Source of the DNA: Ferrimonas sp048263965
GTDB lineage: Bacteria; Pseudomonadota; Gammaproteobacteria; Enterobacterales; Shewanellaceae
Direction: 5' to 3'
DNA: 64,000 bases
Assembly (NCBI RefSeq): GCF_048263965.1
Contig: NZ_JBLXDO010000002.1
Coordinates: forward strand, 186,001 to 250,000
Under the pieces are notes generated by a model. The model ran no database searches, had not been told where the DNA came from, and was given only the letters and a program-made list of their open reading frames with translations. A program made the translations under genes and the position numbers. Shown here one piece after another: positions 8,086-15,400 of the stretch. The stretch's first letter is position 1, and each line of letters opens with the position of its first letter.

Positions 8086-10056
8086 ATGTCTAAAATCAGT
8101 CATCAATCCAAGTGGTGGTTCAGCCACTGGAGCATCAAGACAAAAATATCATTACTTTTTGTTTTAATTGGTGTTTTGCCAACTGTACTCAACACCTCCA
8201 TTTTCAATCTGCGCGCCAGCAGCGACGTCGAAGACAAGATATTTCGACAACTTGAATCCATAAACGAAATAAAACACGCACAAATAGATAACTTCTTCAC
8301 CGAGCGCCGCGGTGACATCGAAGTTCTGGCGAACATTATCCCCTTTTTGGATGAGGCGGATTACGACGTATTCTTCCCCAAATACATTGAGCAGTATGGC
8401 TACTACGACCTGTTCCTGATCGACCGGGACGGTTTTGTTCATTACACCGTTGCCAAAGAGGCGGACTATCAAACCAACATCCTCAACGGCAGGTACGCCG
8501 GCTCCAACCTGGGCTCTCTGGTCTCACGAGTAATGGACAGTGGGCAGTACGGCATCGTGGATTATCGCCCCTATGCACCCAGCAACGACGAACCCGCCGC
8601 CTTTATCGCCCTGCCCGTGCAAAACGGCGACATGGTGGTTGCCCTGCAGATCTCCCAACAAGGTATCCAGCGCATCATGTCGGTACGCGATGGCATGGGC
8701 GAAACCGGTGAGAGCTACCTCGTCGGCAGTGACAAGCGCATGCGCTCCGATTCCTACCTGGATCCGGCCGGACGCTCCATCAAAGCAAGCTTTGCCGGTA
8801 CCGTGGCCAAAAACGGCGTCGACACCAGCGCCGTGCAGCGCGCGTTGAATGGCGAAAGTGGCGTTGACCTTATCGTGGATTACAACGGGAATGAGGTGCT
8901 GTCCGCCTATGCGCCGGTCAGGATCGGCGACTTTACCTGGGTCATCCTCAGCGAAATAGACGCCAAAGAGGCCTTCGCCTCCATCGAGCAGACCACCTAC
9001 ATCTCGGTCATCCTCATTACCGTGTCGTCGCTGGTGATTGCGCTGATCGGGTTACTGATCTCCAGCAAACTGGCCGCGCCAATCATCGCCGCTTCCACGC
9101 TGGCCGAGAAGGTGGCCGAGGGCAAGCTAACCGACAACATCGAGGTTACTGCCCACGATGAGGTTGGCCAGTTGCAGCGAGCCCTGGTCAAGATGGTGGA
9201 GAACCTGCGTACCATGGTCAGCCAACTGACCGACATATCCATCCAGCAGGGCACCACCGCCGACGAGTTGGCGGCCGTCACCGAGCAAACCAGTGCAGCG
9301 GTAACCGAACAGCAGGCCCAGACCACCCAGGCGGTGACCGCCACCAACCAGATGAGCGCCACCATCCGCGAGATAGCCTCCACCACCTCAAACGCCTCCA
9401 CCGTCTGTGAAGAGGTGCTGGCACAAGCCAAGGAGGGGGCAACCCACATCGAAACCACCTACGATGCCCTGGTGGACCTGGGACAAACCACCCAATCGAC
9501 CGCAGACCAGATCAACAAGTTGCGCCAGGATTCGGACCAGGTGGTGAAAGTACTGGGGGTCATCAAGCAGATTGCCGAACAGACTAACCTGCTGGCCCTG
9601 AACGCCGCCATCGAAGCCGCCCGGGCAGGAGAACATGGACGGGGCTTTGCGGTGGTCGCCGACGAGGTGCGCCACCTGGCCCAGTCGACCCAGGCGTCCA
9701 CCACCGAAATTGAGCAGATCATCGATGCCATCGTCCAGGGCACCAACGGCGCCGTATCGACCATGGAGACCAATGTGGAACAAACCGCCAGGGTCCAGGA
9801 GATCGCCAACCAGGCAAACCAGATCAACCAACTGGTGTCCCAGGAGGTCAGCGGCATCAACGACATGGTGATGCAGATTGCCGCAGCCACCGAGGAACAG
9901 ACCTCCGCCATCGATGAGATCAGCCAGAGCATTGAGTTCATTAATACCGGGGTCACCGAAACGGAGAAGGCCACCCGCAACGTGGCAGATTCGAGTCACG
10001 AGCTGTCGCTGATGGCCCACTCGCTGACCACGGAAACCAAGAAGTTCACCTTGTAA
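8086..10056 (+). CDS. Methyl-accepting chemotaxis protein with a periplasmic Cache-type sensor
   Basis: This is a 656-residue receptor. One transmembrane segment lies at about residues 15-40, followed by a ~270-residue periplasmic dCache-like sensor (YDLFLIDRDGFVHYTV, then a second half). A second membrane segment (ISVILITVSSLVIALIGLL) leads into a HAMP domain and a long signalling coiled coil. The conserved hairpin tip EQTNLLALNAAIEAARAGE and GFAVVADEVR contact CheA/CheW. No C-terminal CheR-binding pentapeptide is seen. The ATG at 8086 follows AGGG by 8 bases. The ligand is unknown. Confidence 0.92.
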   Translation: MSKISHQSKWWFSHWSIKTKISLLFVLIGVLPTVLNTSIFNLRASSDVEDKIFRQLESINEIKHAQIDNFFTERRGDIEVLANIIPFLDEADYDVFFPKYIEQYGYYDLFLIDRDGFVHYTVAKEADYQTNILNGRYAGSNLGSLVSRVMDSGQYGIVDYRPYAPSNDEPAAFIALPVQNGDMVVALQISQQGIQRIMSVRDGMGETGESYLVGSDKRMRSDSYLDPAGRSIKASFAGTVAKNGVDTSAVQRALNGESGVDLIVDYNGNEVLSAYAPVRIGDFTWVILSEIDAKEAFASIEQTTYISVILITVSSLVIALIGLLISSKLAAPIIAASTLAEKVAEGKLTDNIEVTAHDEVGQLQRALVKMVENLRTMVSQLTDISIQQGTTADELAAVTEQTSAAVTEQQAQTTQAVTATNQMSATIREIASTTSNASTVCEEVLAQAKEGATHIETTYDALVDLGQTTQSTADQINKLRQDSDQVVKVLGVIKQIAEQTNLLALNAAIEAARAGEHGRGFAVVADEVRHLAQSTQASTTEIEQIIDAIVQGTNGAVSTMETNVEQTARVQEIANQANQINQLVSQEVSGINDMVMQIAAATEEQTSAIDEISQSIEFINTGVTETEKATRNVADSSHELSLMAHSLTTETKKFTL

Positions 10057-10111
10057 CTTTCATGTCTGGCCGCAGGCAAGCGCCCGCGGCCGGAACAACG
10101 CGTTCCCAACC

Positions 10112-10146
10112 AAGCGGAGACCAACGGAAGGACTCCGCTTTTTTTA
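10112..10146 (+). terminator. Terminator after the chemoreceptor gene
   Basis: AAGCGGAG and CTCCGCTT form an 8-bp stem followed by TTTTT. Confidence 0.8.
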
Positions 10147-10303
10147 ACGTTTCACCGCCCAAAACAGACAGGTAGCCGAGCCCGACGCTACCACCAGTCC
10201 CCCGATGCCGCCCGCTTTACCGGCAAAAAATGGTCTCTCAACAGCCAGGCTACGGCGACACCTTCAGGGGATGACCAAAAAATCCTCAAACAAATCAAAA
10301 GGG

Positions 10304-10333
10304 TTTTCAACCGCCGCTAAACCCGGCTAGAAT
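10304..10333 (+). promoter_or_regulatory. Candidate promoter of tRNA-Arg
   Basis: A -10 like TAGAAT at 10328-10333 is preceded by TTTCAA at 10305-10310 with a 17-bp spacer. It ends 10 bp before the tRNA start. Confidence 0.45.
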
Positions 10334-10343
10334 GCAGAGCGTA

Positions 10344-10419
10344 CTCCCTATAGCTCAACAGGATAGAGCAGCCGCCTCCTAAGCGGCCGATCGAGGTTCG
10401 AGTCCTCGTGGGGAGGCCA
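10344..10419 (+). tRNA. tRNA-Arg(CCT)
   Basis: The gene folds as a complete cloverleaf. The acceptor is CTCCCTA against TGGGGAG (one T-G pair), with discriminator G and an encoded CCA. The anticodon stem GCCGC/GCGGC holds loop CTCCTAA (anticodon CCT, codon AGG). The T-arm is CGAGG-TTCGAGT-CCTCG. It is the attachment site of the integrative element: bases from the anticodon loop onward are repeated at 59389-59433, so the element restores the 3' half. Confidence 0.95.
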
Positions 10420-10420
10420 C
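10376..10420 (+). repeat. attL: 45-bp direct repeat at the tRNA-Arg 3' half
   Basis: This segment, from the first base of the anticodon loop to one base past CCA, is identical to 59389-59433. It marks the left junction of the element inserted in tRNA-Arg. Confidence 0.93.
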
Positions 10421-10503
10421 CCCTACAAGCAATTGAAAAGTAAGACCTTATCCACTAAGGACACTTAGTCAAACTACCTCCTAAAAATCACAAAACCTGC
10501 CTC

Positions 10504-10525
10504 GGGTCTCGCTCTGGGTCTCGCT
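10504..10525 (+). repeat. Two GGGTCTCGCT repeats near attL (candidate integrase arm sites)
   Basis: GGGTCTCGCT occurs at 10504-10513 and 10516-10525, a 12-bp period. The same decamer occurs in five copies near attR (59207-59277). Placement at both ends of the element suggests arm-type integrase sites. Confidence 0.65.
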
Positions 10526-10587
10526 TTGCGGATTTGAGTTTGACCTAGTCTCTCGCATGGGCCACGTAGTTCAAATCACAGCGCCCG

Positions 10588-10592
10588 ATCAA
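10588..10592. repeat. 5-bp target-site duplication, left copy (ATCAA)
   Basis: ATCAA directly precedes the phage terminal TG and is repeated at 47724-47728 directly after the other phage terminus. A 5-bp duplication is typical of Mu transposition. Confidence 0.88.
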
Positions 10593-10639
10593 TGTAGCGC
10601 GTCGGCCAAAATGAGAACTCGCGCCACCTAGATTGAGAA
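10593..10639 (-). repeat. Right terminus of the Mu-like phage with transposase-binding repeats
   Basis: The terminus begins TGTAGCGCGTC. ATGAGAA lies at 10611-10617 and TTGAGAA at 10633-10639, 22 bp apart. A one-mismatch copy (ATGAGAC) is at 10794. The same heptamer in inverted orientation recurs in the left terminus (47524-47706). These are candidate MuA-type R-end sites. Confidence 0.75.
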
Positions 10640-11091
10640 ATCTAGAAGGCATCGTTGCCAGTCCTCGATCTTCCAAAAGAGTTCGCATTGCAAACCCCAT
10701 CCAAGAGAATCGCGCCCCCTAAATAGTGAAACGCCCGCCCACCAAGGGCTCCAGCCTCACTCGACCAATATCCAGTAAGATCCATGAGACCAAATTTCTA
10801 AGAATCGTGTGCTCAAAAGGCCACTTCTTCTGCAAAACACTTACTTTGGTATCAGGTGCGTTATCTCACACGTGAAACAGCGCCAACAACAGCTTTTAGA
10901 TTGCCGTAAAGACAAACCCTGACTGACTCATTTTTATCCACTTAACCATCGGTTTTGTCAGTCATTTTAAGGTCAATCGTATAACTGGAAGATGGCACTT
11001 TTCTCTCGATACCACCCTATAGGAGATAAGGCCGCATCAGGATGGCTCTTGTTCTTCATTAGCCAAGTAACTTTTCAATAGGAGTATCAAG
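10640..11091. other. Phage right-end region without a recognised gene
   Basis: This is 452 bp inside the phage right end. I see no open frame with a ribosome-binding site. An inverted repeat TGACTGAC...GTCAGTCA spans 10920-10964 and may be part of a promoter or terminator for the small gene that follows. Confidence 0.35.
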
Positions 11092-11232
11092 ATGGACACA
11101 CTGACCCCCATGCTAATCACTTTAGTCTCAAGCGTATGCCGCATCATCGCGGAGAAACTGGGCAAGCGGGACACCAATCCCAACATCTATATCAACGGCC
11201 AAAAGGTGCACATTCATGTGCATTACCACTAG
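11092..11232 (+). CDS. Small hypothetical protein (46 aa) at the phage right end
   Basis: An ATG preceded by AGGAG at 8 bases opens a 46-codon frame ending at TAG. The N-terminal half is hydrophobic (MLITLVSSVCRIIAEKL), then NPNIYINGQKV and a His-rich end HIHVHYH. A GC-rich hairpin follows the stop. It is transcribed opposite to the late operon, in the position where Mu carries mom. It resembles the 45-residue frame at 11932 in layout (short hydrophobic part, then N-I-x-I-N). No family is recognised. Confidence 0.6.
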   Translation: MDTLTPMLITLVSSVCRIIAEKLGKRDTNPNIYINGQKVHIHVHYH

Positions 11233-11247
11233 GACACTATCTGGCTG

Positions 11248-11266
11248 GGCTGGGCATCGCCCAGCC
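11248..11266 (+). terminator. GC-rich hairpin after the small right-end gene
   Basis: GGCTGGGC, loop ATC, GCCCAGCC: an 8-bp perfect stem just after the stop of the 46-residue gene. No T-run follows, so termination strength is uncertain. Confidence 0.5.
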
Positions 11267-11282
11267 TATCTCGATTATGTAG

Positions 11283-11405
11283 GTGCTTACAGGCTGCTTC
11301 TCTTTGGATAACGTTCTATTAGGTAAAGGCTCCAAGATCAGAGTGGAGTGCACTTGTGGTGAGATTGAATGGGCAGGGCGCCCTTTGGATGCTTGGTACG
11401 ATTAG
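11283..11405 (+). CDS. Possible small protein with a CTCGEIEWAGRP motif
   Basis: A GTG-initiated frame of 40 codons ends with IRVECTCGEIEWAGRPLDAWYD and a stop, and is followed by a strong terminator. The C-terminal part looks protein-like (Cys pair, aromatic-rich end), which is why it is listed. No good ribosome-binding site precedes the GTG, so the start is uncertain and the gene may be a remnant. Confidence 0.3.
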   Translation: MLTGCFSLDNVLLGKGSKIRVECTCGEIEWAGRPLDAWYD

Positions 11406-11423
11406 CATTTGAAAGACTGACAT

Positions 11424-11454
11424 AAAAAAACCCCGGCTCTCACACCGGGGTTTT
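11424..11454 (+). terminator. Bidirectional terminator in the phage right end
   Basis: Seven A residues, CCCCGG, an 8-base loop, CCGGGG and TTTT make a symmetric terminator. Confidence 0.8.
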
Positions 11455-11931
11455 CGCCTCTTTAACAAAGAGGCCTCGATCACCTAGTCAACGGCAGATC
11501 GAGCAAGCTCATACCTAGCTCGAGGTCACCTTATTGTACATATACTCTTTGTGCAACCCTTTTCGTTGGCATCTTTGACAATACTCAGCCCTTTCAACTG
11601 GCTAATCATGCTGCCACACCAAACAACTCGAAAATGCCGAAGGTCAACACCAGCTGTTTACTTTGTCAACTCATAGATTGACATTTATTCCAAATCTCAT
11701 AGCCCCGCAAAAGCAAAGTCAGTAAACCACTGTTATTAAATGGCATTAGAAACGTAACCATCCCCAAAAAAACAGTTGAAAAATGTCTTGTGACAGATCT
11801 ATTCTATGCTCCGAGCCAACAAGCTCCCCGAACGAAAAAACCGAAGGTTCTCTCACCCTTCATTCTTTTAACCACAGGCTTCGAGTTGTTCATACCTAGC
11901 TCAGCCTGACCAATAGTAAGGTACGACATCC
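11455..11931. other. Phage right-end intergenic region
   Basis: This is 477 bp with no convincing gene. A 13-bp sequence TCATACCTAGCTC occurs at about 11509-11521 and again at 11890-11902, both followed by a TGACC/TCACC-like stretch. A possible promoter (TTGAAA at 11776, 18 bp, TATTCT at 11800) could drive the small gene at 11932. Confidence 0.4.
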
Positions 11932-12069
11932 ATGATCGATGGTGTAACAGCCCTAAAACTGGGCTCTGGCTGCGTTTTCGTTTATGCCTTAATCAAGAGC
12001 TCAAACTTAAATGTAGGAAACATCACTATCAACATTGGAAAGTTCTCTGAAAAATCAAGGAAAGATTAA
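11932..12069 (+). CDS. Small hypothetical protein (45 aa) next to the tail operon end
   Basis: An ATG-initiated frame of 45 codons has a short hydrophobic stretch (GSGCVFVYALI), then NVGNITINIGKF and a basic end. TAAGG lies about 10 bases upstream. It is followed at once by a textbook terminator and converges on the tail operon. The layout recalls the 46-residue frame at 11092. It could be a small membrane peptide; no family is recognised. Confidence 0.5.
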   Translation: MIDGVTALKLGSGCVFVYALIKSSNLNVGNITINIGKFSEKSRKD

Positions 12070-12074
12070 CCCAA

Positions 12075-12101
12075 AGCCCGGGCACCAGCCCGGGCTTTTT
12101 T
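12075..12101 (+). terminator. Terminator between the small right-end gene and the tail operon
   Basis: AGCCCGGGC, loop ACCA, GCCCGGGCT and TTTTT: a 9-bp perfect stem with a T-run. It can stop transcription from the plus-strand gene and may also help end the late operon. Confidence 0.85.
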
Positions 12102-12477
12102 ATGCTTCGACATCCTCCACAGCAGTGCTATTACTTAATCCCTCTTGGGCTTGCAGGTGCTGGTAAGCGGCTTGCCTTGGGGTTAGGTCCTGGTATGCGG
12201 GGTCGCTTAGGTTGAGTTGGAATACCCTGATGGTGCGGCCATCGCGGAGCAGGTCGATGGGGGGCAGTTTGTCCTTCACGGCTTGTTCGCTGGCGAAGAT
12301 GCCTACCTGGTAGGCGCAGGTGTGCTGGCCGCCGGGGATCTCCTGCACCTGGTTCTCGTCGTCCAGGGTCTGGGTCAGGCTGGTAGTGTTATTGGTGTTG
12401 AGCTGGGTGATCACCAAGCAGGCGTTCTCCACGGTGATGCCGGAGGCCAGGGTGATGGTTGGGATGATTAAAGCCAC
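12100..12477 (-). CDS. Hypothetical phage tail-tip associated protein
   Basis: This 125-residue protein is the last gene of the tail operon, 12 bp behind the giant tail-tip gene. It starts MALIIPTITLASGITVENACLVI, contains an NTNNTTSLTQTLD stretch and ends acidic. It has no signal peptide or membrane segment. Its position suggests a small structural or fibre-associated tail protein; no family is recognised. Confidence 0.6.
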   Translation of the reverse strand: MALIIPTITLASGITVENACLVITQLNTNNTTSLTQTLDDENQVQEIPGGQHTCAYQVGIFASEQAVKDKLPPIDLLRDGRTIRVFQLNLSDPAYQDLTPRQAAYQHLQAQEGLSNSTAVEDVEA

Positions 12478-12489
12478 GTTAAACGCTCC

Positions 12490-15400
12490 TTATTGCTCGG
12501 TGCTGATGATGCCCAGGATCTGATAATCGACACTGGAGTTTGCGTGATAGCGAGTGTGCGAACTCACCAGGATTCGATAATTGAAATCGCCGGTGCTGGT
12601 ATTGGTATCGGTGTAGGTTGAAGAGGCCGAAACGTACTCGCTGACTATCCAGCGGCCCAGTTCGTCTTCGAAGTGGCGGCTTGGGGTCCAGCTGATGGTC
12701 TCGGTCTTCAGGGTGACCCAGCTGCCCGAACCAATCTTGCGCTGCAACTGATAGGTCAGTGATCTGCCGCTGGTACTGGGCGTGCCGCTGGTGGTGGAGT
12801 CCGCCGCATAGCGGAAGCTGACCACCACGTTCTTGCGACGGCCATTGGTGCCAAAGGGGCCCAGGGTGATGGGATAGGTGCCCGCCCCGTAGCTGTTCTT
12901 GTTGGTGGTCTCGGCGCCGTTCTTCAGTACACCGGCGGAGAGGCTGCCGCCGTGGTAGCTGTCGTTGTTTTGATCGTACCAGTAGCTGGCGTTGGACTTG
13001 CGCAGGTTGTTCCAGTCGGGCTCACCGCCGCTTAGCAACTTGGGGCCCCGCCATTCAATGAGGCCATCTGGCCCAAAGGGAGTCTCACGCTCCACCTTCA
13101 TGGTATTGGGCCCAAGCAAGGTGTACTGCTGGGCTGCGATCACCGGCGATTCCAGCTTCTGCCCTGCCTTAATGTGCCGGCCTTCAATCGCATCGGCGGC
13201 GATGGCGTTGGCGGTCACCCCGCCAAAGGTGGCCATCTGAGCCATCAACTGATTGAACAAGGCACTGCTGCCCACCAGCTTGGTGATCAAGGCGTTGTCT
13301 ACGGTCAGTTCATTAGCGGTGATGCCGCCGAACTGGGCGATGCGGGAGCGCAAAGTGTTGAACATGCCCTGGTCGGCGATCACCTGCTGAGCGGAGAGTT
13401 TGCCGCCACTGATGTCCCGTACCGATGGATGCAGCCAATAGTCTGTTGTGGTCACTCCGGCGTTGTAGTAATTAAGTGCTCGCAAGCAAACAAAATTCTG
13501 ATCGGCTTTTAACCTGAAGTAATAGTGCACATTCTCACACTCAGGCACCGACTCCGGGTTCGCATTTGCACCCACAATAAAGGCTCGCATCTTCCTGATC
13601 TGGCCGTTGGAGATGTCGCCATACCAGAAATATGGATTGGAAGTGGTCGTTACCAGATACCGTGTAGATGGTGAGAATGTATCTACAACTTGAGAACTCC
13701 CTCCCTTAGTGTTTGCAGCATACAGTCCAAAGTATCGTGTTCCCGTTCCGCCACCACTGTGGCGATAAATAGAAAAACACACCTCGTAGATCGCGTTATG
13801 GTCTATTTCAAACCAATCAGAGGTGAGCTGTACGTTTCCAGATGTGGTGACCTTGCGGGCCTGCTGCGCTTTGCCCTCAACGGTGATGGTTTCCAGTGGG
13901 AAGCTACTATGACTGCCATCCCAGCCAGTCAGCTCACCGGTTTGGCTGAAGTTATTCACCAACTGGCGAGCACGCACATCTAGCTTCTCGGTCAAAATGG
14001 CTCCAGCCGCAATGCTGTTTGCCCCAAGCCCACCAAATAGCGCGAGTTGAGCCTGCAATTGATTAAACAAGCCAGAGTTGGCCATCAAGGAAGTAATAAG
14101 CCCAGTTTGGGCGCTAAAACTGCCTTGGGCGACGTCGCTCACCGCCCCGCTTTTGGCATTGTTGGCCTTAGTCTGTGCATCCTGCGCCGCAGAATTGATG
14201 GCCGCCTGTTTGGCGGCATCGGCCCGACTTTGGGCCCCGGCAGTCGTCTCCATACCAATAGCAATCAGATCGCCCTGTTCAGTCACCTCATGGATAGAGA
14301 GTTCATCAATGTCAGCAGTACCAGTGCCATTGCTGTAGTTGACGATGCCCATTATCCGTACATAGGCGGTACCAGGCCTGAAATTGTTGTGAGCGTCTCC
14401 CTCTCCGGAGATATAGCCCTCAAAGGTTCGCCAACCTTGGCTAGCGACAATGTTTATTCCTGAGGCAGCACAATATCTATGGGTGCCCGAGCCTCCAGTA
14501 ATGCCATTAAGGTCCTTATCCATGGTGGCTACACCCGCATAGAGGTAGCGCGAACCAGTGCCGTTATCATATTGGCGGACTTTAAAGCGCACCTTGTATC
14601 GCTTACTAGTGTCTACCGGGAATACCGCGCTGGAATAGAACCAGGCAGTCCCCTTTGCCCTGACAACCTTGCCTCCGTGCTCTCCGAGCTGATGCAATGA
14701 ATACTGGCTGTAATTACCAATCGGAGCAGTATTGGCGGTTGCACCATAGGCATTAGGCGTCAGGCTCTGCAGGCCGTTTTCCATAAAGAAGTCAGGCAAG
14801 GAGCGGCGATAGAGCGTCAATTGAGCGTCAGCATGGCTCTGGGCGCTGGCATTGGCCGCATTGGCCTTTGCCTGTGCATCGGCAGCGGCGGCGGTGATCG
14901 CCGCTTGCCGGGCTGCTTCCGCTTTGGCCTGGGCATCGGCAATAGCTCGGGCTTCCTCGGCGTTTACCTGGTTATCGGTGTGGGCCTTGGCTTTGGTTTC
15001 GGCCAGGTTGGCTTGGGCCAGGGCGTACTGCTCGGCGGCCAGCTTGGCCGCATCCGCCCTACCCTGAGCCCCTGCTGGGGTTTCCCCACCCAACCCTGCG
15101 GCGGTGACGCCGTTCTGGGTCAGCTTGGCCAGGTCCACCCACTGGTTGCCTAGGTTGGCGTTCGCCAGAGCGGCTTGCAGGGCCAGCAGATCGCCGCTGT
15201 TATCGGGCATGCGGCCCTGGGCCAGGTTGTCCAGTTGAGCCTGTTCCTCTGGGGTGAAGATGTCGCCCACCTCGGCGCGGATGCGGTTCCAGGTGTAGTC
15301 CTGGTAGTTCACCGAAGCGTGGGGGCTGCTCTGGTTGGCGGCGGTGCCCATCCAGGCCTTGGCCTTACCCAGCTCCTTGTCCAGAGTGAAGCCTGCCCCC

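Noticed and set aside
10593..12490. Mu-type invertible tail-fibre segment or mom gene
   Set aside because: No invertase gene, no inverted gix-like repeats and no Mom-like protein were found at the right end.
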